Below, one piece after another: positions 48,879-63,199 of a stretch of DNA of 64,000 nt. Positions within the stretch are counted from its first letter, which is position 1, and every line of letters starts with the position of its first letter. Made by a program: the position numbers and the translations under genes. The stretch lies in NCBI GenBank assembly GCA_015183035.1, contig JACZZP010000014.1, positions 806,001-870,000 on the forward strand. The letters run 5' to 3'. This DNA comes from Meloidogyne chitwoodi. Its lineage: Eukaryota; Nematoda; Chromadorea; Rhabditida; Meloidogynidae. The notes under the pieces were generated by a model that worked only from the letters and a program-made list of their open reading frames with translations, made no database searches and was not told the origin of the DNA.

Positions 48879-49045
48879 CTAGAGCTGCGTCGTATTGAAA
48901 TTTACCGTAAGCCGTTATCCGTAACCGTAATTTACCACCGTAAATCGTACCGTAAACCGTAATTTTTCAAATTTTTACTCATGTGGTCAAAAATTCCGCT
49001 TTTTTGTGTTACTGGTTAAAATTTTGAAATTTTTTAAATCACTAT

Positions 49046-49148
49046 TAGATGCCGTTTTCGAGTCGGGCCGTTTTGGGCCTTTTTCAGGTCGAATTTCAAT
49101 GCCCGACTCGATCTTTCGGATCGGGCCAACTCGAAACCGGCAACGCTA
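49046..49148. mobile_element. Small nested hAT-like element D
   Basis: Inverted ends pair TAGATGCCGTTTTCGAGT at the left with TAGCGTTGCCGGTTTCGAGT (reverse complement of the right end). The flanking 8-bp repeats ATCACTAT and ATCACAAT match at seven positions. It is 103 bp long and inserted into element A independently of B. Confidence 0.65.
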
Positions 49149-49850
49149 ATCACAATGCAAAAAATTCCTTTTTAGCGCCGCAGGCAAAAATTTTGAATAA
49201 AAATACACGTTAGTTGCCAAAAATTCAAATTTTTTTAGTGATACAATCAAAAATATAGGACTTATTTTTATAATAGATTTAAAAAATTTCAAAACGAAAG
49301 AAAAATAAAAAAACAAATTTAATAACGATTATTAAACGGCAAATATATTGTAAATATCATAGAAATTGAACTTACATCTAGATTAGTATCCTAAACTAAC
49401 AACTAACCACTCAACCATACTAGCATCATAATTGAGTAAATTTAATTATAGATGTCTTTTCCAGTAAAATTTTTTCTCCAAAAATGTCATTTTAGGGGTG
49501 TAAATTTTTTACGGTTTTGCCGTAATTAGGTGCCGTAATCCGTGACCGTAACCGTTATCAAAAATAACCGTAATTTTTTACAGTTCCGTAACCGTAACCG
49601 TGTACGGCGCAGCACTAGCTGATACGTATTTAATAATAGCGACAGGATTTTAATGGATTCTATGGCAACATTTCGTTTTTAAAATTTACAGGATTGAAAG
49701 GACTACATATTTTGTCATATCCTCGTTTAAAATTTCATAAGGAATAATAAAAAAACTAAAATTTATATTTTATTGAAAACATTCAAAAATTTATTTGAGT
49801 TATACATAAGTGAATTTCCAATATTAATTTCAATAAAATTTTGTGTTTTC

Positions 49851-52816
49851 TCATGTGCCTTCATCAGAATCTGTTACATATTCATATGTCCATTCATCAT
49901 CATCATCTAACTCTTCTTCTATTTTCTTAATTTCTTCTTTTTCCTTAATTTCTTTTAATTTTTTCTTTTCTTCCATCTTCTTAATCTAAATTTTTTATAC
50001 AAATTATTTAATTTAAAAACAATTTTTTTTACCTCAGAGTCTGATTTTTTAATATCTGAAGTTTTTGAATTATTCTCAGTTATTATTTTCTCTTTTTTTA
50101 TAATTTCTTGTTCTTTCAGTTCTTCATTTTTTAATATTTGCTTTGTTTTAAAAGGTGATTCTATTCTCTTTGTCTCTTCTTTTTTGCTGGGAGGTTCTGA
50201 TCCCTTTTTAGAAGGTGATTCTGTTCTCTTGCGTACCTCCTTCTCTGAAGCTTTTTTAGGAGGTGATTCTGTTCTCTTGGGTACCTCCTTCTCTAAAGCT
50301 TTTTTAGGAGGTGATTCTGTTCTCTTGGGTACCTCCTTCTCTGAAGCTTTTTTAGGAGGTGATTCTGTTCTCTTGGGTACCTCCTTCTCTAAAGCTTTTT
50401 TAGGAGGTGATTCTGTTCTCTTGGGTACCTCCTTCTCTGAAGCTTTTTTAGGAGGTGATTCTGTTCTCTTGGGTACCTCCTTCTCTGAAGCTTTTTTAGG
50501 AGGTGATTCTGTTCTCTTGGGTACCCCGTTTGCTTTCTTTGATGGGGATTCTGATCTCTTTACTACTTCATTCTTATTTGAAGGTTCTGGTACTTTGGTG
50601 GGTTTTTCTATTTTCTTTGGTATTTCCTTCTCTGGTACCTTTTTAGTTGATATTTCCTTCTCTGGTACCTTTTTAGTTGGTATTTCCTTCTCTGGTACCT
50701 TTTTAGTTGGTATTTCCTTCTCTGGTACCTTTTTAGTTGGTATTTCCTTCTCTGGTACCTTTTTAGTTGATATTTCCTTCTCTGGTACCTTTTTAGTTGA
50801 TATTTCCTTCTCTGGTACCTTTTTAGTTGGTATTTCCTTCTCTGGTACCTTTTTAGTTGATATTTCCTTCTCTGGTACCTTTTTATTTGGTATTTCCTTC
50901 TCTGGTACCTTTTTATTTGGTATTTCCTTCTCTGGTACCTTTTTAGTTGGTATTTCCTTCTCTGGTACCTTTTTAGTTGGTATTTCCTTCTCTGGTACCT
51001 TTTTAGTTGGTATTTCCTTCTCTGGTACCTTTTTAGGTGGTATTTCCTTCTCTGGTAGGGATTCTGTTCTCTTTGTTACTTCTTTTTTGCTAGAAGATTC
51101 TATAGCTTTTTTAGGAGATGATTCAGTTTTTTGTATTTCCTTTTCTTTTATTCTCTTTGGGGAAGATTCTATTTTCTTTTGTGATTCTAATGCTTTCTTA
51201 GGTTTAGATTCTATATTTTTTGATGATTCAATTTTTGTATTACTTTTTGAATTTTCTTTTAATTCAATTGGCTTTTTCACTAAATTATTTAAAATTTGAG
51301 GAATTTCTTCTTCTTCATCTGTTACATATTCATATGTCCATTCTTCTTCATCTTCTAATTCTTTTTGTTCTACAAATTTAACTTTCTTTGGTTCTTCTTC
51401 TTTTTTTAATAATTCTTTTATTTCTTTTTTATTATTATTATTTTGTTCTTTTTTTATAAATTCTTTTTTAATTACTTCTTCTTTCTTCTTTGGCTCTTCT
51501 TTTTTTGTTTCAGTTTTTAAATTTTTTGTTAAATTATTTTTAATTTTAAGGACTTCTTCCTTTTCTTCTTCTTCTTCATCTGTTACATATTCATATGTCC
51601 ATTCTTCTTCATCTTCTAATTCTTCTTCTATTTTTTTAATTTCTTCTTTTTTGACATCTTTTTTTATTTCTTTTTCTTTCTTTTGTTCATTTTTTAATTC
51701 TTTATTATTATTTTGTTCAGATTTTTTAATAATTTCATTTTTAACATCTTTTTTTGATTCAATCTTTATTATTTCTTCTTTTTTACTTATCTTTTTATTT
51801 TCTGTTTTTTTATTTTCATTTTTTTTTGTTTCATTCTTTTTATTAATTTCATTTATTTTTTTAGAATCTTTTTCAATTTTATCTTTTATTAAAAGTTTTT
51901 CATTTTTTTGTGAAATTAAAGATGGTTTTTTAATTTCTTTTTTATTTTTTTGGTCTTTTTCTTCCTTCTTTTCTTCTTCTTTTTTCTTCATTTTTGGTTC
52001 TACTACTACTACTCCATTTTCTTTTGGTAATTCATTTTTATTTTCATCAATTTTATTTTTTTTAATTTCCTTTTTATTTATTATATTTTCTTTTATTTTT
52101 TTATCTTTTTCTTCTTTAATTTCATCTTTATTATTATTACATTTAATTTTCTTTTTTGGTATTACTTCTATTTCTCCATTTTCTTTTAATTCTTCTTTTT
52201 CTTCTTCATTTTCCAATTCTTCATCTTCATCACTTTCATCATATTCTCCACTTTCATCACTTACTATTGATTCTTCTTCATCCTTTAAAAAATAAAAATA
52301 ATTATTATTTTAAAAATTAATCCTCTTCTCTAACCTCAACATTAATATCATCTTCTTCTTCAGGAGGCAATAAACGAAGAAATTCTTCTAATCTATTATT
52401 CTCTACTGCTTCTTCAAAATCTTGATAATTCTAAAATTAAAATTATTTAAATAATTTATTAAATATAAATAATTACTCCCAAATATTCCAATTTGTAAAA
52501 TATTTGTGGAGGTAAAGGTATATCTGTTCCATTTTTATGATTAATAGCTTTTTCACGCATAAAATCTCTTTCTATTTCATTTCCACGTACTGTAATATCT
52601 ACTTGTTGAAAAGGAACACCCATTCCATCTAACACCATTAATATTTGTCTAATTTGTTGACGAATCTAAAAATAAAGAAAATATAATTAACAATATTTAT
52701 GTAAAAAAAGATTATATTTATAGGTAATCACCAACTTCTGCATTTCCAGTTACTGTAGAAATATATACTTTTAAATCATTTTGTTCATTTAATTCAGAAG
52801 CATTTTGTGTAAACAT
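49851..52816 (-). CDS. SH3BGR-family protein with very long Lys/Glu/Pro repeat tail
   Basis: The N-terminus is a thioredoxin-fold SH3BGR domain (about residues 15-115): LKVYISTVTGNAEIRQQIRQ, then VPFQQVDITVRGNE, then NGTDIPLPPQIFYKLEYLGN and FEEAVENNRLEEFLRL. As in the family, no CxxC redox motif is present. The rest is a roughly 800-residue acidic/basic tail. It begins with Asp/Glu runs and Lys-rich coils. Then come a 10-residue KEIPTKKVPE-type repeat (about 14 copies) and a 16-residue KRTESPPKKASEKEVP-type repeat (about six copies). EWTYEYVTD occurs three times (near 51580, 51330 and 49890). The third copy is in a last exon after a 48-bp intron (49987-50034) that is itself open to a TAA. 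The tail is like PEVK or neurofilament-H sequence and could bind muscle or cytoskeletal partners. Confidence 0.8.
50205..50526. repeat. 48-bp coding tandem repeat
   Basis: About six and a half copies of a 48-bp unit encode 16 residues (KRTESPPKKASEKEVP on the minus strand). Copies are nearly identical and alternate at one position (Ser/Leu) in a pattern that suggests duplication of a two-unit block. Confidence 0.9.
50619..51057. repeat. 30-bp coding tandem repeat
   Basis: About 14 copies of a 30-bp unit encode KEIPTKKVPE on the minus strand, varying only at the fourth or fifth residue (P or S; P, T or N). Near-identity implies recent expansion or homogenisation and likely length variation between individuals. 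Confidence 0.92.
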
Positions 52817-53448
52817 TTTTTAAATTAAATTTAATATTTATATGTATATATTATTTTTTTTAATTTTCAAAACACCGAACGTTCAAAAATTAGATAAAAA
52901 AATATCTAAATAAAACAAAATGAACATAAAACAAACGCCTAAAATTAAGAGAATTTAAAAAAACAAAAATAAAATTTTAAAAAATAAAATAAGAACCACA
53001 TGTAAAAACACTTTCTCTCTTTTAATTCTTTAAAATAAAATATAAATGCTTTAAATCGATCCAATCCCAAAAATCATGGTGTGTCTAAGGTTAAAAGTGG
53101 TCGGGAAATGATGTAAGTGAAAGGGTAAAAGATATAAAATAAATAGTGTTGATTAGTTTAAATATAAAAATAAAATAAATATTCTTTTGAGGATAAAAGT
53201 AAAAAAGAAAATAAATATTTTTGTGGGTATATCTGCAACCAGCTGGCGTTTTTTTATTTTTATTTATCTCTGCAAAATTCACAAGTAAACTTTTAATTTT
53301 TCATAAAATAATGACTAAAAATAAATATTATTGACTTAATATAAATTGAAGATTTTTTTATAAGTATAAAGTAAATTAATAAAAAAATAAATTTAAAAAA
53401 ACAATATTATTATTTAATATTTTAAACAAAAAAAATTAAATAATTTTT
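52817..53448. other. AT-rich intergenic region
   Basis: Lies between MRPL38 and the SH3BGR-like gene on the minus strand. It has A-runs and TTTATTTT repeats. The frame at 53091-53282 has no domain. Confidence 0.5.
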
Positions 53449-55644
53449 TTATCTATTAAATGCTAAAATTTTATTTTCATTTTTCTTATCCTCTTTTAAT
53501 ATTTCTTCTTCTAATTTTTCTAATTTAATTTCCCATTTTTTCATTAAATGTTGTTCAGATGGATTTTCATAATTATTATATAATGAAGAATAAATTCCTT
53601 CCCCAATATTAATTTTAATATTTCTTTCTTGAACAAATGGAGGTAAATTTAAACGATTTTGCATATAAAAAATATCTGGATATTTTTGAGGTTCTAAATG
53701 ATGTTCATTTGATTTTAATTTAATTAACATTTCTAATTTTTTCTTTAAAACATCTTTTCTAACAGTTTCTGGATTTCGAAACATTTGTAAATAACTTAAT
53801 TAATTTTAATAAAAAAATAAATATTTTTTACTGATTAAAAGGCATTGATTTTAATGGAAATTCCTTCTGTTCTGGTTTAAGCGGTTGATCCCAGTCATAC
53901 CAATAACGAGGTGATTTTACACCTTTTAAAAAATGAAATAAAAATATATTTAAAAAACCTAAAGAATGTAGAGCTCTATCACAACTTAAATCCCATTTAA
54001 TTTGGCAAAAACGAAGTGAAGAAACTGTCATTTTATCTTCAAAATGTTTATAAAAAGTATTTGTATTAAATACACGAGAAGATAAAGAAGAAAAATCAGA
54101 ACTAAAATTTAAAAAAAAAAGAAAATAATTATTTTATGACTTTAAATTCCATTTAAAATAATAAAATTTACTTATTTAAAAAATAATTGTTAAAATCAAT
54201 TAATTCTCTATGCCGAAATAAAATAAAAACAAAACGATGATATCCAGTTCCATAAAAAGGCATTGGTTGTATATAATTAATAATAGTTTGTCCATTTAAT
54301 GATCCAAATGTTGGTATATTTGCAACAAACCAATGAATAATTTGTTTATTTGTATTTAAATGTTTAATTAATTGTTCTTCTTTATTAGGTACTAATGAAT
54401 GTTTTAAAATATTTTGTTTTTCTGGATTAATTTCTTCTTCTTCTTTTGATTCAATAAAATTATTTTCATTTGTTTCAAGACCTGGACCTTCCAAATTAAC
54501 CATTAAAACTAAAAATTAAAAAATAAAATTTAGAAGGGTTTAGAGGAGTCCTTCTCTCAAAAAGTTCCCAAATTTTTATTTCTTATTGTTAGAATCCTCT
54601 AAATAGATAAATTAAAAAATAGAAGAAGAATGTTATAAAAAAGATAACAAACTCCCTCTATAAAAAAATAAAAATATATATACGTGTATTAAAAGCAATT
54701 TTATTATTCTTCTCATTAACTTCTTCTTCATTTTTATAAATATTTCCAATTTTTATATTTGGAGGATTTTTAGTATCTATTGCTTTAATAACATTTCCAA
54801 AATAAACAGATAATGGACAAATATTATTATTTTGTTTTTCATTTTCTTTTTTATTCCATGAAATATTTAAATCTTGAACATTATAAAAATAAATTCCAGG
54901 CATAAATAAATCATCAAAAATATTAAAATGTTCAAAAATTGATAATTGATTGGTTGAATCAATTTTGTCAAAATTAAGAAAAACTAAAAATTATAATAAT
55001 AACTGAATATAAATATTTGTAAAAAAATCATATTATTTATTAAAATAATTTTGGCTTTAGGATTGGCCCCAATCATTTCTTATAACAACTTTTTGCTAAA
55101 TATATAAATAATCTAGGTACAAATGGTAAAAATAGGAAACATCCTCCCAACTAAGGAGTATTAAATTTTTAATTAAAAAATAAACGTTTATTCTTGATGG
55201 CTAAATTCTCCAATTTAACCAATTCTTTTTGTGATAATTTTGTTAAATTTTGTTCGAGTTGTTTAAAACCAATATTTATTAAGCTTTTTTCCTTATTATC
55301 ACCTAAGTATTTAAATTTAAACAATTAAATATTTTAATTAAAAAAACAAACTTGCAATCTTTTGTTCAAATGATTCAAAAATTGTGTCAGGATCAATTAA
55401 ATGTAATTTAGGTAAAAGTTCAGGTCTATGAATTCTTGCTTTATACCAATTGTCTAATTCATAAAATCTTTTTTTTTATAATAATATTAGAAAATAAATT
55501 AAAAAAAAACCTGTCTCGTCCAAAAGGATCAGGTCCTTGCCAAGCAATAACTCTTGGACGCCATGGACGAGCAACGCGAGGAGTATTTTTTGCTCTTCTA
55601 GAATGCTTAACATATAAATTAGCGTAGATTGAAGGCTTATACAT
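53449..55644 (-). CDS. MRPL38: Mitochondrial ribosomal protein L38
   Basis: A large-subunit mitoribosome protein containing a PEBP-like domain. The N-terminal exon is basic (HSRRAKNTPRVARPWRPRV). The PEBP region includes FGNVIKAIDTKNPPNIKIGN, then IHWFVANIPTFGSLNGQTI, then YIQPMPFYGTGYHRFVFILF, the last being the family's PPxPxxGxGxHRFxF(V/I)L signature. The C-terminal part has FCQIKWDLSCDRALHSL and SPRYWYDWDQPLKPEQKEFP, which correspond to the mitoribosomal extension rather than to free PEBPs. About six exons. The protein ends with a Lys/Glu-rich helix. The VDPDAP ligand motif of PEBPs is degenerate here (NLEGPGLE), as expected for a structural subunit. Confidence 0.85.
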
Positions 55645-55929
55645 TTATTTTTTAACTTAAAGATATTTTATAAATAAAAATATAATCCACATTAAAAGAA
55701 TTAGTATTTTTTACTCATACTCAAATGTCCTTTATTTTTTAATTAAACATTTCGCCATTTAATTTTACAATTTAAAAAAATAAAACAGTCTCAAGATATG
55801 AAGATATTTATATCAACTTGTTACATATAAAAAAAATGAATTAAACAATAAATTGACTAAATATTCTTTTTTTTTGTATTTATTAATCTTCTAATTTATA
55901 AATCGTTTAAAAAAATTTATTAATTTAAT

Positions 55930-56869
55930 TTAACTATTATTATATGCTTGTGCAATTAATAAATCATCTTCTTCTTCAATAAGACTTTCCCCTTTTCTAA
56001 ATCCATGAAATCCTGTGTTTCTTTTTTGTTTATATTTTCTCCTTAATCTTGAAAAAATATTTGCAATAGAAATAATAATTAATAAAATAATTGCTCCAAA
56101 TAATAAATATTTAGGAGAAGGTTTTTGATCATCTTTATTAATATTTTTTGTTGTTTTTATTTTTGATTCAATTGAAGGTGAATGATGAATATCTTCTTTA
56201 TTTATAGAAGATTTTTCTTGAATTCTTTGATGTTGTTCATATCTTTTATTTTAAATTATTTAATAATTTTAAATGAAAAAAATAATTTTTGATAGAAATA
56301 AGCACAATTAATTGAATAAAAATTCATTTTATTTTCAAAAGACTCTTTTTAATGAAACACTATTAAAAATAAAATGAAAATATTGTCAGTTAAGTATTAA
56401 TTTACCTTAAAATATTTAATTAAGTTTTACTCAAATCTAATTAGAACTGTTAATTTTTAGAGATTTCTCGTAATTTTTTTTTGTTTTTCTAAAGCTAAAG
56501 GATAATTTTAAAAAATTCTCAAATATTCCATTTTATCTCTAAATATTAAAAAACCTGTTCCGACAATCAATTTCATCTGATCTTAATTTAAAAAAATTAT
56601 TAAAAAATATATTTAATTACCAACCCATCTGGACATTGTTCTATTCCATCACATTGGTCATAACGTGCAATACAATTTCCATCCCTACATTCATATTCCC
56701 ACTACAAAAAGATTATTTATTTTTTTAATAATCATTCTTTTAAATTTACCTCATTGCAATGTGATATATGTTGTCTTTCATTAATTAATTGAAGTTCCAC
56801 AAATTTTACTAAAATAAAAATAAATAATAAAATAATTTTCCAAATATTAATTTGTTTTCTTTCATTCAT
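55930..56869 (-). CDS. Single LDL-receptor class A domain membrane protein
   Basis: Five exons. A signal peptide (IWKIILLFIFILVKFVEL) leads to one LDLa repeat. Its cysteines are in HCNEWEYECRDGNCIARYDQ, then CDGIEQCPDGSDEIDC. The calcium-binding acidic cluster (DGIEQCPDGSDE) is intact. A polar stalk of about 50 residues precedes a single membrane helix (YLLFGAIILLIISIANIF) and a basic cytosolic tail (RLRRKYKQKRNTGFHGFRKG) that ends in an acidic dileucine-type motif (ESLIEEEDDLLIAQAY). The architecture suggests a small type I receptor or adaptor with endocytic signals. The ligand is unknown. A 5' exon before the signal peptide cannot be excluded. Confidence 0.8.
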
Positions 56870-57531
56870 TACTTAAAAATAAAATTTTCAATATTACGTT
56901 AGGAAATAGGTATATTATATTTAAATAATTAATTTTTTAAGTTTATCAAAAAAATTAAAAGATATCCAGAATATATAGAGGATATAATAAATTGATAAAA
57001 AAATATATAAAAAAAGGTTTTACATTAGAGATGAAAAAAAGCCTTAATGGTAAGTAAAAGAGAAAAAAACATTTTAAATAATTCTTTGACAGAGAATATT
57101 TTTTATTAAAAAGTCTGGCATTTAAAGGGATGAAAATAAAGGCACATTTTTCTATGTAATACATACATATATATATTGATTTAAATATATAGAATATATT
57201 TTTAAGTAATAATGTCATTCGTTGAAATTTAAATTATAAAAATTTAAAATAAAATATTTAGTAAATAATTAATTTTTTATTTTTGAAGGTTACAATTGGA
57301 AATATTTAAGAATTGTCAAACAGTTCAGCTTAACATAAATTAGTAACACGTAAAAGATGAAAAATACAAGAAAAATTAAAATTATTAATCATTTTTTTAA
57401 ATAAAAATAAATAAATATATATTTTGAATATTAATTAATATTTAAAAATTTTAATATAAAAGAGAAAGAAAAATTTAATTACCTATAAATATAACAAAAT
57501 ACTAAAACAAAAACATTTTCTCAATCAAAGA
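56870..57531. other. Divergent intergenic region
   Basis: AT-rich. It should contain promoters for the minus-strand LDLa gene and the plus-strand small gene. The frame at 56955-57218 is Phe/Tyr/Ile-rich and looks incidental. Confidence 0.5.
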
Positions 57532-57919
57532 ATGATGTTTTTCTTGCCTTGTTTTACTGCTACTGCTGCTCAATTAGTTTTTTCTACAATGCCGTTCATT
57601 CTTATGTTTTCAACTGTTTTTCTCTTCTGTTGCAAAAAGGTATATTTTTTTAGTTAATTAAAAAATAAAAATTTCTTTTTTAGAAGCCCAAACAAGATCC
57701 AAAGCCACCTAAATTCCTCAAAGGTAATTAAGTAATTAATATACAAAAAATATTTAGTCTTTTTTTAAAATTCTCAAAGATTGGCCGTCAGAGAAAGTTC
57801 GGGCAAATGAAAAGGGCTATGGTACTTTGTCAGCTATCCAAATGGATCAACTCTTTCCTGAACATGGTGCGGCAAAGAGTAGTACTAGTAACAGTAGAAT
57901 GGCAGCCAAAAGTATCTAG
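57532..57919 (+). CDS. 95-residue single-pass membrane protein, unrecognised
   Basis: Three exons (57532-57639, 57684-57723 and 57780-57919) give 95 residues. The N-terminal third is hydrophobic (LVFSTMPFILMFSTVFLFCC), ending in Cys-Cys and a Lys cluster. A Pro/Lys-rich linker (KQDPKPPKFLKDWPSEKVR) and a polar tail ending AAKSI follow. The Cys-Cys next to the membrane may be lipidated. Codon use is GC-richer than flanking DNA. I do not recognise the family. In design it resembles the 67-residue protein at 22384, but I see no sequence identity that would prove common origin. Confidence 0.65.
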
Positions 57920-59281
57920 GAAATTCTTAATTGTGAAAGGTTTGCCTTTTATTTAAAAAAGAAATAAAAAAAATTTTTAAAGGCTAGATATTGGACGGTT
58001 CAAAAACAAACAAATCTTGGTTGGGCTATAATAATAGAATGAGAAAAATAGATATAAAAACAAATTTTCCTATTTAATATTCAAATTGTTTGTTTATATT
58101 ATTGTCTAATCCCATAAATAAATAATAAATATTATATGTTCTTATTTGCCTTTTATTTATTATTCTTTTTTAATTAAATTTTGTAGACTAAGAAAGTTTT
58201 TGTAATTTCTTTTAAAGTAAATTTTGATTTCTGTTATATTTTAACTTATGTATAACTTCAAAACTTCCGAACCACCGCTTCTGGTCCAAAACTTTGATAT
58301 ATATATTCAGTATCATGATACAAAGTTGCTGAATAAATTAATGTACCAATTGTTCCTTTAAAGAGGGAGATAAACTAATTTCTTTGTAAGCTTTTGTGAG
58401 CGTTCGGAAGTTTCGCTTTACCTTCAAAACAACCAATAAATTCTAAAAATTTTCCAGAAATGAAAAATATATCATACAAACTCTATGACAAATTAAATAA
58501 AATCAAAAATAAGTATATACTAAATAATATAGTTTTGTACTATTATAAAATAAACAAAAAAAGAAAACAAGCAGCAAAAACATTTTAAAAAATCTTATTC
58601 AGTCAGTCCAAGCATGAAGAGTGAGGAAATTAAAAAAAATGGGTATAATATAATATTTGGGAGTTTAATACAAATCTATAAAAATATTAAAATAGGTAAT
58701 ATGTATATATTTATTTATTTGGTGGCAAAATGCGCAATGGGAGTGGGAAGAAGTAAAAGAAAGTTTAAATAAAAGGATTGACAATTAATTAAAAATAATA
58801 AAATTATTTTTATTTTTTTTGTATTTATATTCCAAAAATTATAATTTTTTAATATTAAAATAATTAAAACTTGACCGTCCTTTTGATTTTTTTTAAAGAA
58901 AAGCAACAGGAAGAAAAGAAAAGGAAAACAGAAATTAATATTTATTAGAGATTAATTGCAAAACCATTAATTAATTAAAATAATTATTCAATTTATATAA
59001 ATGGAAAATGCAATCAAAGCCCTTAAGAATATAAAAAAAGAAAGAAAAAATGAGGACCCGTCTTTTTCAAGCATTTTTAATTTTAAAATCCATAAGACAA
59101 TTTAAAAAAAAATTAGTAGATGAGTAGTAATTATTAAAAAAGAAGGAATTCATAAAAATATATATTTATAATTAATACTTTCCATAACAATTTTTGAGTT
59201 CCAACTTTTAATAATTATTTAAAGAATTAAGGGAAGAATTTAGCAGCTTTTTTTTATTTAAAAATAGATTTATCGTTACTA
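57920..59281. other. AT-rich region between convergent genes
   Basis: No gene is seen. A short inverted repeat, AAACTTCCGAAC near 58260 and GTTCGGAAGTTT near 58410, encloses about 140 bp and may be a decayed miniature element. Confidence 0.45.
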
Positions 59282-62963
<3,682 letters not shown>

Positions 62964-63199
62964 AATACGCATTTTCTTTTTGCTTGCAGTTGAATGCCGC
63001 TTCTTCTGATCGCCTCCACCAGCTGATGAAGAGGACGATGATTGATGTTGTTGTCCGTTAACAGCAGTTCCTGTCGTCGCCGTTGCGCTGAATGATTCGG
63101 CTAACGAGGAACCACCGCCGGACCTAGCGGCGGCGGACCGCCTCTGTTCGTGTTGGTGTGAGCCACTAGCTTCTGACTCTATTTTTTTGTCCGTAGCCT
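62964..63199 (-). other. Open frame upstream of and in frame with Gs-alpha start
   Basis: Reading the minus strand, the frame of the Gs-alpha start stays open back to a candidate acceptor near 63200. It encodes a Ser/Gly/Ala/Gln/Lys-rich stretch including RRSAAARSGGGSSLAESF and ending KKKMRIM just before MGC. It also continues into the preceding candidate exon (to about 63495). I see no in-frame ATG there except one three codons before MGC. The segment is much GC-richer than the surroundings. It may be a 5' leader, or an N-terminal extension started from an exon outside view or at a non-AUG codon. Confidence 0.45.

Larger units (their letters stand above)
48340..49617. mobile_element. Outer hAT-like element A of a nest
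   Basis: Ends read TAGAGCT (left, interrupted by element B) resuming as GCGTCGTA at 48887, and TAGTGCTGCGCCGTA at the right in reverse complement. It is flanked by a perfect 8-bp duplication GCTGATAC (48332-48339, 49618-49625). The interior carries many CCGTAA/TTACGG repeats near both ends. Elements B and D are inserted into it. The part after 49160 resembles the interior of the element at 60149. Confidence 0.75.

Noticed and set aside
50619..51057. Regular 30-bp repeats resembling a CRISPR array
   Set aside because: There are no spacers; the units are contiguous and encode protein in a eukaryotic gene.
50184..51299. A 371-residue plus-strand open frame of GDSVLLGTSFSEAFLG-type repeats
   Set aside because: It is the antisense of the coding tandem repeats of the SH3BGR-like gene. 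Regular in-frame repeats leave several frames open. The minus strand has splice sites and a recognisable N-terminal domain.
51651..52295. A 214-residue Phe/Ser-rich plus-strand frame
   Set aside because: Antisense of Lys/Glu codons (AAA/GAA read as TTT/TTC), low complexity only.
58258..58421. Short inverted repeat AAACTTCCGAAC as a mobile element
   Set aside because: Arms of about 12 bp and no clear target duplication; too weak to list as an element.
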